Source of the DNA: an uncultured Bacteroidales bacterium
Lineage (GTDB): Bacteria; Bacteroidota; Bacteroidia; Bacteroidales; Paludibacteraceae
Direction: 5' to 3'
Assembly: GCA_934725535.1 (NCBI GenBank)
Contig: CAKVBV010000011.1
Coordinates: 1-44,856 of the forward strand
DNA length: 44,856 nt
The translations under genes and the position numbers were made by a program. The notes beneath the pieces are model-generated. The model was not told the origin of the DNA, did no database searches, and saw only the letters and a list, made by a program, of their open reading frames with translations. Below are positions 32,801-39,646 of this stretch, one piece after another. The first letter of the stretch is position 1, and every line of letters starts with the position of its first letter.

Positions 32801-33355
32801 ACTGCCGACGACTATGGCGACCGTGTCATCATCGGCAACAGCCTGCCCCGCTACAGTTACAACTTCCGTGTCGGCATCGAGTATTTCGGCTTCGACTTCA
32901 GCATGTTCTGGCAGGGTGTAGGTCGTCGCGACTGGTACCCCACCAACGAGGCTACCACTTTCTGGGGACCCTATTCGCGTCCGTATCAGGGCTTGATACC
33001 CTCCAACTTCATGCAGAACGTATGGAGCGAGACCAACCCCGACGCTTACTTCCCGCGCTACCGTGCCTACGAGGCACTCGGTTCGCAGAACTCCCTCGGG
33101 CAGCCCAACGACCGCTACCTGCAGAACATCGGCTACCTGCGTCTGAAGAACCTCACCATCGGCTACACCCTGCCGTGCTGGAAGAAGGTCTTCTCCGAGT
33201 TCCGTATCTATTTCTCCGGCGAGAACCTCTGGTACACCTCGCCGCTCAAGAAGTACTGCGACACCATCGACCCCGAGTCGGCAGCCGCACTCAGCCAAGC
33301 CATCACCTATGGCTTCTCCAAGTCGTTCACGTTTGGTCTGACAGCCACTTTCTAA
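29873..33355 (+). CDS. susC: SusC/RagA TonB-dependent transporter with STN domain
   Basis: 1160 residues. After the signal peptide comes an STN (secretin/TonB N-terminal) domain at about 22-95 (QPIRNVLPQVEQLSGYHFFYN, then LNLTNAPIESALNQLF). This is the feature of transducers that signal to a FecR protein. A carboxypeptidase-regulatory-like domain follows (about 107-190; GTVYDETHEPIIGASVML). Next is a TonB box-like DEVVVVGYGAQKK, the plug (GRPTQNMATALQGADPSLNI, then KPLILVDGVEMD) and a 22-strand barrel ending in a C-terminal Phe. With SusD it imports an oligomeric nutrient over the outer membrane. The substrate is unknown. Its stop is followed at once by a strong Shine-Dalgarno for susD. The 1134-codon opposite-strand frame is a shadow. 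Confidence 0.95.
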   Translation: MKRLSSLLCALVCAAVMMAQTITLSVSNQPIRNVLPQVEQLSGYHFFYNSSSLQGLDKTVTLNLTNAPIESALNQLFAGSGITFTMMDNKVIALSNTQEKTAIGRVVTGTVYDETHEPIIGASVMLKHSTTGTITDLDGQFSIDNVKAGQYLQISFVGYQTYELRIADNTNNYSVTLRENTKQLDEVVVVGYGAQKKVNLTGAVSVVTADEVTGRPTQNMATALQGADPSLNITMNSGGPSSDYKIDIRGVASINSGAKPLILVDGVEMDLKRVNSNDVESVSVLKDASAAAIYGAKAAAGVVLITTKTGSEGKAPTVTVDAKAGWKTTTTSTDFVSQGFYSAYINDIFMYQHVGYNMTTYTDADYAELWMRLDDTTENPERPWTVKQLDGSYKYYANFNWYDHYFKKNRPMQDYNVSVTGGNDKVNYYVSGRYYNEMGMLAQNTDRWDNFSTRGKLNVKIRPWLRYGMNFSYFNSKYTWPGTESVREVFRVGTLHAMPFVPSTNPDGSSVYMNHYVYNGAGTVGDGMNALLNYGKHTNSEKNNEMVVQNRLDIDLYKNLTLSADYSFTWRTKEIGNRSVLVPYSEKEGVTSYINNFRSVDKYKQTIARYQTHNYNVYLTWNPTWDDHHLTLMGGYNGEYYRYHALTAERYDLMTEELSNFNFAKGEVTELSETVQEAVTNGVFARANYDYAGKYLFEVSVRADGSSRFAKGHRWGVFPAGSMGWRMSEEPFWEGISDWWSNSKLRVSAGQLGNQLVGYYDAYQTISTDNSFDQSITLDGTSVLQYATESSPNAGDLTWEKMTTYDVGIDWGFFRNRLNFTGDFYVRNTTDMLVAGQGLPSVYGAAAPKVNSADMRTIGWEIALSWRDKQRLGGYDFEYEIAAGLGDYTSTITKFDNPTHIISAGYYEGMTLGEIWGFRSGGLFASDEEAAAYPVDQSLLYGDIFKEAVDGRTGPRAGDVYYLDLDGDGVISNGQGTADDYGDRVIIGNSLPRYSYNFRVGIEYFGFDFSMFWQGVGRRDWYPTNEATTFWGPYSRPYQGLIPSNFMQNVWSETNPDAYFPRYRAYEALGSQNSLGQPNDRYLQNIGYLRLKNLTIGYTLPCWKKVFSEFRIYFSGENLWYTSPLKKYCDTIDPESAAALSQAITYGFSKSFTFGLTATF

Positions 33356-33356
33356 T

Positions 33357-33362
33357 AGGAGG
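33357..33362 (+). promoter_or_regulatory. Strong Shine-Dalgarno before susD
   Basis: AGGAGG, eight bases before the ATG at 33371. Most genes in this window lack such a sequence, as is usual in Bacteroidota, so this site is notable. It may balance SusD output against SusC. Confidence 0.7.
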
Positions 33363-33370
33363 ACAGCACA

Positions 33371-35128
33371 ATGAAAAAATCGATATTATTCTTCCTGACC
33401 GCCACGCTCGTGCTATGCACCGCGTGCAATATGGACAAGTATCCGCAGGATAAACTGTCCCCCGAAACCTACTTCTCCTCCGAGCAGGAGTTGCGGCTCT
33501 ACACCAACTATTTCTACTCGCTCATGCCTTCGGGCAGCGAACTCTACGGCGAGGAGGGCGACCATTTCGTAGCCCCCACGCCCAGCCGCGACGTGCAGGG
33601 CACGCGCCTCGTGCCGTCCACCGACAGCAAGTGGGACTGGACCATGCTCCGCAAAATCAACTTCTACCTCGAGCACTCGTCCAACTGCACCGATGAAGAC
33701 GCACGCGCCCACTACGACGGCGTGGCGCACTTCTTCCGTGCCTACTTCTATTTCCTCAAGGTGCGCAACTATGGCGATGTGCCTTGGTACGACTCGGTCA
33801 TCGCCTCCAGCGACTCCGCGCTGCTCAACAAGCCCCGTGACTCGCGGGCACTCGTGGTGGAGCATATCCTCAGCGACCTCGATGCCGCTATCAGCCGGTT
33901 GCCCGATGCCCATACCCCCTATGAGGTCAACAAGTGGACAGCCCTCGCCCTCAAGTCGCGTGTCTGCCTCTTCGAAGGCACCTTCCGCAAGTACCACGAC
34001 GGCGATGTCTTCAACCCCGACCATCTGCCGTGGCAGTCGCTCCTCGAGCAGTGCGCCGAAGCCTCCCTCACCCTCATCAACGAGGGCGGCTACTCGCTCT
34101 ACACACAGGGCGCAGAGCCTTACCGTGACCTCTTTGCGTCCCTCGAAGCCAATGCCGACGAGTACATCTGGGCACGACGCTACAGCAACGACCTCAACAT
34201 CAAGAACAACGCCAACGCCTACTCCGTAGCGCGTGCCACGGGCTTCACCAAGCGTTTCGTGGATATGTACCTCATGGCGGACGGCACGCGCTTCACCGAC
34301 ATCTCGGGGCACGACACCCTCACCTACGTGGCGGAGTGTGCCAACCGCGACCCCCGTATGGCGCAGACCATCCACACCCCGGGCTATATCCAGAAGGGTG
34401 CTGCCAAGACCGCTGCCGTGGACCTCAAGCAGACTTTCACCGGCTACAAGTACATCAAGTACGTCATGGAGAGCACCTACAACACGTGGGACGGCTCACT
34501 TGTTTGCCTGCCCATCTTCCGTTTGGGCGAGGTCTATCTCAACTACGCCGAGGCCAAAGCCGAACTCGGCACGCTCACCCAGGCGGACCTCGACGCTTCT
34601 GTCAATGTCCTCCGCGACCGTGTCTCCATGCCGCACCTCGACCTCGCGGCTGCCAATGCCAACCCCGATGCCTACATGGAATCGTGCTACCCCAATGTGG
34701 AGCAGGGTGCCAACAAGGGTGTCATCCTCGAGATTCGCCGCGAGCGTCTTATCGAGACACCCCTCGAAGGACTCCATTTCTGGGACATCATGCGCTGGCG
34801 CGAGGGCAAAGCCTTCACCCAGCCGCTCCTCGGCATGTACTTCCCCCGACCGGGCAAGTACGACCTCACGGGCGACGGCAAGGCGAATGTCGCACTCAAT
34901 GCACCCGGGCAGTCGGGTGGCGGCGGTATCGGTGTCACCAAACTCACCATCGGCACCGATGTCATCCTCACCGGCGAGACGAGTGGCAACATGCAGGCGT
35001 TCTCCGACCTCCTCTTCACTTTCGACGAGGGCAAGGACTACCTCTATCCCATCCCCACCAACGAGCGCGTACTCACCAACGGCGCACTCACCCAGAACCC
35101 GGGATGGAAAGACGGCTTGAACTTCTAA
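33371..35128 (+). CDS. susD: SusD/RagB nutrient-binding outer membrane lipoprotein
   Basis: 585 residues. Signal peptide with lipobox ending at Cys19 (CTACNMDKYPQDKLSPETYF). The SusD fold is shown by the N-terminal SPETYFSSEQELRLYTNYFYS, the TPR-like YDGVAHFFRAYFYFLKVRNYGDVPW, NKWTALALKSRVCLFEGTFRKY, FRLGEVYLNYAEAKAELG and the C-terminal EIRRERLIETPLEGLHFWDIMRW, all family signatures. It caps the SusC barrel at the cell surface and binds the substrate. The gene starts 16 bases after susC with a strong ribosome binding site, and a second beta-helix gene follows after 34 bases. Confidence 0.95.
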   Translation: MKKSILFFLTATLVLCTACNMDKYPQDKLSPETYFSSEQELRLYTNYFYSLMPSGSELYGEEGDHFVAPTPSRDVQGTRLVPSTDSKWDWTMLRKINFYLEHSSNCTDEDARAHYDGVAHFFRAYFYFLKVRNYGDVPWYDSVIASSDSALLNKPRDSRALVVEHILSDLDAAISRLPDAHTPYEVNKWTALALKSRVCLFEGTFRKYHDGDVFNPDHLPWQSLLEQCAEASLTLINEGGYSLYTQGAEPYRDLFASLEANADEYIWARRYSNDLNIKNNANAYSVARATGFTKRFVDMYLMADGTRFTDISGHDTLTYVAECANRDPRMAQTIHTPGYIQKGAAKTAAVDLKQTFTGYKYIKYVMESTYNTWDGSLVCLPIFRLGEVYLNYAEAKAELGTLTQADLDASVNVLRDRVSMPHLDLAAANANPDAYMESCYPNVEQGANKGVILEIRRERLIETPLEGLHFWDIMRWREGKAFTQPLLGMYFPRPGKYDLTGDGKANVALNAPGQSGGGGIGVTKLTIGTDVILTGETSGNMQAFSDLLFTFDEGKDYLYPIPTNERVLTNGALTQNPGWKDGLNF

Positions 35129-35162
35129 TAAACAACAATAACTCATAACAACTTCAAATTTT

Positions 35163-36728
35163 ATGCTTATGAAAAAGTCTTTATTCACAGTGCTCGCTAT
35201 GGCACTCACCCTCAGCCTCAACGCTGAGCAGTACTTCTTCTCGCCCAACGGCGCAGGCGAGGCAGATGGTTCGTCTTGGGAGAACGCTGCCGCAGGCGAA
35301 TACCTTGGCACCACCGTTGCCAATGCCGAACCGGGCACCGAGTTCTACATCATGGAAGGCTCCTACCTGCCCGACAACACCACCAACATGTGGTATATCC
35401 CGCAGGGCATCACCATCCGCGGTGGCTATCCCGCTGATGCCACTGGTACCGACACCAAAATCAACTACACCACCGCAGGCACGTCTGTCTTCTCCGCGGA
35501 CCTCGACGGCGACGGCAAGGGCGACAACACCTCCTACGCCTTTGTTTACATGGGTATCAAGGACAAACAAGGCGACAAGGACGAGCAGTTCTACAAGGAC
35601 ACCAAACTTACATCTGTCTGGGGCATCACCTTCCGCGACGGTGCACGCACCAATGGCAAGTACTGGGGCAACATGGTCTTCCTCAAGCACGTCAAGGCGG
35701 ATTTCCACTTCTGCCAATTCATCAACAATGTCGAGAAGGAGGAGAACAACGCCGCTATCGTGGCTTGGGGCTGCCAACTCCGTATGTTCGACTGCATCTT
35801 CCGCGACAACCAGTCGCCCAACTCCGGTGCAGCCTTCCTGACCCGTGCACGCAACTCTGATTCAAACAACTCCGACCCCGCCAACAACGGCGTGGCACTC
35901 TTCGAGCGTTGCGAGTTCACCGACAATATCTGCCCGGGTACCTATGGCGGAGGCGCTGCTATTGCCGACAATGCAGGCACCACCTACTTCGTCAACTGCA
36001 CCATGTCGGGTGCTTATTGCCAGAAGGCAGGTGGCGCATTCCGCAACTCCACCAACGACGTAGCCTTCTTCATCAACAACACCTTTGTCAACAACTGGAC
36101 CACACAAGCCACCAGTTCCGCAGGCGATGGATTGTCTTCCGGCAGAAACAGTACCTCGTATTTTGCCAACAATGTCTTTGTCAACCCCGCCGAGCGTGAC
36201 AAGTTCGACGCAGCCAACCACGCGGTTGTCTTCCTCCAAGAGGCTGATACAAAGGCTGTTTCAGCAGGTTACAACGTCTTCGGTACGCTGTTCGACAACG
36301 GCGGCAACACCTTTGCTGCCACGGACCGCCAGTCGGTACTCAACAACATCTACACGCAGGAGAAGGTCTTCGGCACCAACACCCTCACCGACAACGGCGG
36401 ATTCAGCAAGACCATCGCACCTATCCTCGACATCACGGGCATGACCCTCGCAGCCCTGCAAGCCGCTATTGCTAAGTGGCCTATCGAAGACGCTGTCAAA
36501 GAGGTCATGGACGTCACCCTCGACCAACGCGGCTACACACGTGCTGCCACCACCATGAGCGGCGCATTCGACAGCAACGCCACCAACCCCTCTACGGGTG
36601 TCAGCAACGTTATTGTTCCTGCTGCCGACAATACTGTCTACACCATCCTCGGACAACCCATGGGCACCGACATCGACGCCCTCCCCGCAGGCATGTATAT
36701 CCAAGGTGGCAAGAAGTTCATCAAGTAA
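35163..36728 (+). CDS. Single beta-helix surface protein, T9SS cargo
   Basis: 521 residues (ATG 35169 is equally possible). A signal peptide (about 1-21) is followed by a right-handed beta-helix: EQYFFSPNGAGEADGSSWENA, FYIMEGSYLPDNTT, ITIRGGYPADATG, then rungs such as HFCQFINNVEKEENNAAIVAW and FVNCTMSGAYCQKAGGAFRN. The C-terminus (TVYTILGQPMGTDIDALPAG, MYIQGGKKFIK) is a T9SS sorting tail. The fold and tail match the 26628 gene, but there is only one helix domain. It is the last gene of the SusCD locus, followed by a strong terminator at 36802. It probably binds or holds the same substrate at the cell surface. Confidence 0.85.
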   Translation: MLMKKSLFTVLAMALTLSLNAEQYFFSPNGAGEADGSSWENAAAGEYLGTTVANAEPGTEFYIMEGSYLPDNTTNMWYIPQGITIRGGYPADATGTDTKINYTTAGTSVFSADLDGDGKGDNTSYAFVYMGIKDKQGDKDEQFYKDTKLTSVWGITFRDGARTNGKYWGNMVFLKHVKADFHFCQFINNVEKEENNAAIVAWGCQLRMFDCIFRDNQSPNSGAAFLTRARNSDSNNSDPANNGVALFERCEFTDNICPGTYGGGAAIADNAGTTYFVNCTMSGAYCQKAGGAFRNSTNDVAFFINNTFVNNWTTQATSSAGDGLSSGRNSTSYFANNVFVNPAERDKFDAANHAVVFLQEADTKAVSAGYNVFGTLFDNGGNTFAATDRQSVLNNIYTQEKVFGTNTLTDNGGFSKTIAPILDITGMTLAALQAAIAKWPIEDAVKEVMDVTLDQRGYTRAATTMSGAFDSNATNPSTGVSNVIVPAADNTVYTILGQPMGTDIDALPAGMYIQGGKKFIK

Positions 36729-36801
36729 TTACCAACCTGTTTGTTATCCGAATATCAAATAGGAATAAGTAGGATTTCAAACACGGTTTAATCCCCGTTT
36801 C

Positions 36802-36842
36802 GCAGAGGCTGTATAGCCCCGCTATGCAGCCTCTGCCTTTAT
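36802..36842 (+). terminator. Strong terminator of the SusCD locus
   Basis: A 16-base stem (GCAGAGGCTGTATAGC with GCTATGCAGCCTCTGC, one G-U pair) around a CCC loop, followed by CTTTAT. It separates the uptake locus from the 37237 cluster. Confidence 0.85.
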
Positions 36843-37031
36843 CCGCACCATCAATCCACCATCAATCCATCATCAATCCACCAATAATCCGCCAGCAATC
36901 CACCAATAATCTGCCACCTATACATCATCTCTACATAATTTAACATCGACTAAGCCTCGTGTCTTCCTCGGGTTAAGTGTATGAGATTAGTATGTGATTA
37001 GTATGTGATTAGTATGAGATTAGTATGTGAT
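36834..37031 (-). repeat. Phased 11-bp repeat array, locus C
   Basis: Read on the minus strand, 18 consecutive 11-bp units in register. They begin ATCACATACTA (start 37031), ATCTCATACTA (37020), ATCACATACTA (37009, 36998), ATCTCATACAC (36987), TTAACCCGAGG (36976), AAGACACGAGG (36965). The far part is ATTATTGGTGG, ATTGCTGGCGG, ATTATTGGTGG, ATTGATGATGG and ATTGATGGTGG. The first seven units match loci A and B closely. The last units form their own sub-family and run up to the terminator stem. No gene is supported in 36843-37236. Confidence 0.88.
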
Positions 37032-37188
37032 TCCCGCGACCATATCGATACTTTGTTGGGGGACGTGAAGCGTAAGGCAGGTGTGCGCAGCACACTGAGT
37101 GCCGTAGCGACAACGAAGCCCTGTGGGCTGAGTAGAACTCCTTATCGGCTCGCGTCGTTAAAATACAAAAACACATCCCATAGCAAAC
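37032..37188. other. Intergenic stretch without a gene
   Basis: Between the locus C array and the next repeat copy. It holds a small GTGTGC-GCA-GCACAC hairpin at about 37082-37096. The 76-codon frame 37005-37235 has no family features and runs through the repeats, so it is not called. Confidence 0.5.
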
Positions 37189-37236
37189 AGTATATAAAAT
37201 TAATGGTTAATTACACGGTAATTATATGTTTATAAT
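37189..37236 (-). repeat. TAATTACC-family repeat, copy 7
   Basis: On the minus strand TAATTACCGTG starts at 37224, TAATTAACCAT at 37213 and TAATTTTATAT at 37202. On the plus side TATGTTTATAA is followed by TATGTTTATGA, again 11 bases apart, and this second unit contains the start codon of the next gene. Confidence 0.85.
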
Positions 37237-39645
37237 ATGTTTATGAACCGTCTTTTAGTCTTTCTTACATGTATCCTCTGCGCCCTCCCTATGGCTGCCG
37301 CAGACTCCGGCGTACATCGCTTTGCCACGTTCAATATCCGCTACTGCAATCCCAACAACGGTGACACGGGCGACAAGTTATGGGCGAACCGCCGTCAGTA
37401 TGTTACCCGTATAGTCACCGACTACGATTTCGATGTCGTCGGCTTCGAGGAAGTGGTGGGTAACAACCGCGACTCGCAGACGGGCAAGTCCCAACTGCAG
37501 GACCTTGTGGACCTCCTGCCCGACTACGGCCATCATCAGTTTGAGCGTTCAGGCACCTCCTACGAATACAACGCCGTTTTCTACAAACGGTCCCGATATA
37601 CCCTCCTCGACAAGGGAGGATTCTATGTCAATGAGCACCCCTCCACACCGGGCAAGGGTTGGGATTATTCCGACCACGAGAACCTGCCCCGTTGCGTAGC
37701 GTGGGTGCACCTGCGAGACAACGATTCAGGGCAGGACTTCTATTTTGCCACTGCCCATACCAGTTACGGACCTATCCCGTCGGGCATTCATGGCGCACAG
37801 GTCATCAGTTCGCAGTTGCACAATATCGCAGGGCAGACACCCATTGTATTGGTGGGTGACTTCAACATGGTGCGCACATCCCACGAGGAAGCCTATCGCG
37901 GCTACGCCTCTGTCTTCTACGATGCCGCACTCCAAGTCAATACTACCTGTCGCCCCAAGGGCAACATCACGCACACTGCGTCCAACTGGTACCCTGCCAC
38001 CAGCCAGAACTGCCAAGGCAGTGAGTTCGACTATATCTTCTATGACCACATGACACCGCTGTCCCGCGAAATCATTACCGAAGACTATAATAGGGGCATC
38101 GCGCCCTCCGACCATTTCCCGCTTGTAGTCTCATTCCGCTTGGGCGATGCCAATCACCCGACCTGTTTCTATGCGTCCAACCCCGATGAACTCCGTACCG
38201 CATTGGCATCTGCCACCATGCTCGACACCATCTGCCTGGCTGCGGGCGACTACACCCTGTCCGAGACCATCGTTCCCCAAGCCTCTCTCACTGTCATCGG
38301 CGGATACAACGCCGACTTCTCCGACATCATCGGCGAATCCACACTCCACCTCGCCACAACGGGACAAGTGTTCTCCATACCTCACTACTACTCGTTGAGC
38401 CTCTACAACATCACCCTCCGCGATGGCAAGACCACCCTTCAGCAGGGCGGGGGCTTGCTATTTAGCCACGGCAACCTGCTTTCGCTCAACCGGTGCCGTT
38501 TCCTCAACGCATATTCTTCCACCATGGGCGGGGCTGTCAGTGCCACCACACACAGCCTGTCACTCAACGGTTGTTTTTTCTCTTGCGACACTGCTAAACA
38601 GACGGGTGGGGCGGTGTACGCCACATGCCAAGCCACTCTCACTGTCCACGACTGCCAATTCCGCAACAATGCCGCTGCCGACGGCGCAGCACTCTTCACC
38701 AATGCCTACCGCACCGCGGACATTCAGTGCTCCTCGTTCACAGGCAACGGCAGCGAGAAGTACGGTACTGTCCACCTCTTCCCCTACGAATATGCCCTCT
38801 CGGCAAACATTGTCAACTGCTCCTTCCTCAACAACACCCTCAATGCCAAGAAGGGACTTGCCACTGTCACCAAACTCTATGGCGGCACGGGCGTGTATGC
38901 CAAGATGAACTCCAACGACCAACTCTTCAACATTGCCCATTGCACTTTCATCGGCAACCGTACCTGTTTCACAGGCACCGCGGCTAACTTCACAGGCTCC
39001 ACCCTGCAAATCGAACTGGGAAAAGCCTGCATGATGAACTGCCTGCTCTTGGCAAACACACTCGAAATCGCAGGTGCCGAACCCGTATTCTCCGACTATG
39101 TCGTAGCCGAGAGTGCCAATCTCTGGCGCAATACCTACAACTTGCACGCTGCTTCCGCCGATATTCCCAACTGGCAGTCGGTGCTTGACCAATCCATTGC
39201 AGGCACGTGGAGCGATGGTCATTTCACCGCTACAGTACTTTCCGACGGAGCATACCAAATCCTCAACCCCGTCTTGGCAGGCTACAACCTATGCTGTCTG
39301 CCCACCACACAACGCCTGTGTGAATCCGCTTTCGGCTTCGACATCAATGGCGACGGCACCGTCACGGGCTACCTCACCTACGACCAACTGCGCCATACAC
39401 GTGCTATCAAGTCCTGTATCGGTGCCATTGAGCACTCCCAACAATCCACAGACATCACCGCTCCCGAGCAGTCTGCCGACCTTCGCCTTATTGGTGAACA
39501 TACGTATCTGCTGCCCGCTGCCGACCATATCACCCTCTTCAACGCCGCAGGAGCGTGCCTATGGTCGGGCAGTGGCAACACCATCGACCTCTCTGCCTAC
39601 CCCCAAGGCATCTATTTCGTGAACAATCACAAAGTTATTCGCTGA
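37237..39645 (+). CDS. EEP phosphodiesterase-beta-helix fusion, T9SS cargo
   Basis: 802 residues. Signal peptide at about 1-23 (start ATG 37237 or 37243). Residues about 25-305 are an endonuclease/exonuclease/phosphatase (EEP) domain: TFNIRYCNPNNGD, the metal-binding Glu in VGFEEVVG, ATAHTSYG, VGDFNMV and SDHFPLVVSF, the classic metal and catalytic motif series. EEP enzymes cut phosphodiesters in DNA, phosphoinositides or phospholipids. A right-handed beta-helix follows (about 310-700; SLYNITLRDGKTTLQQGGGLLF). The end (HITLFNAAGACLWSGSG, YPQGIYFVNNHKVIR) is a T9SS sorting tail, so the enzyme should sit on the cell surface. It is the first gene of a five-gene cluster; its neighbours GH65, GDPD and the phosphate-ester transporter favour a phospho-glycan or phospholipid target over DNA. 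Confidence 0.85.
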   Translation: MFMNRLLVFLTCILCALPMAAADSGVHRFATFNIRYCNPNNGDTGDKLWANRRQYVTRIVTDYDFDVVGFEEVVGNNRDSQTGKSQLQDLVDLLPDYGHHQFERSGTSYEYNAVFYKRSRYTLLDKGGFYVNEHPSTPGKGWDYSDHENLPRCVAWVHLRDNDSGQDFYFATAHTSYGPIPSGIHGAQVISSQLHNIAGQTPIVLVGDFNMVRTSHEEAYRGYASVFYDAALQVNTTCRPKGNITHTASNWYPATSQNCQGSEFDYIFYDHMTPLSREIITEDYNRGIAPSDHFPLVVSFRLGDANHPTCFYASNPDELRTALASATMLDTICLAAGDYTLSETIVPQASLTVIGGYNADFSDIIGESTLHLATTGQVFSIPHYYSLSLYNITLRDGKTTLQQGGGLLFSHGNLLSLNRCRFLNAYSSTMGGAVSATTHSLSLNGCFFSCDTAKQTGGAVYATCQATLTVHDCQFRNNAAADGAALFTNAYRTADIQCSSFTGNGSEKYGTVHLFPYEYALSANIVNCSFLNNTLNAKKGLATVTKLYGGTGVYAKMNSNDQLFNIAHCTFIGNRTCFTGTAANFTGSTLQIELGKACMMNCLLLANTLEIAGAEPVFSDYVVAESANLWRNTYNLHAASADIPNWQSVLDQSIAGTWSDGHFTATVLSDGAYQILNPVLAGYNLCCLPTTQRLCESAFGFDINGDGTVTGYLTYDQLRHTRAIKSCIGAIEHSQQSTDITAPEQSADLRLIGEHTYLLPAADHITLFNAAGACLWSGSGNTIDLSAYPQGIYFVNNHKVIR

Positions 39646-39646
39646 T

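Noticed and set aside
29894..33298. 1134-codon open frame on the minus strand
   Set aside because: It lies exactly opposite susC. Its composition (Val/His/Gly-rich, no domains) is that of an antisense shadow of a codon-biased gene.
37005..37235. 76-codon plus-strand frame
   Set aside because: It begins inside the 11-bp repeat array and has no domain, signal peptide or conserved pattern.
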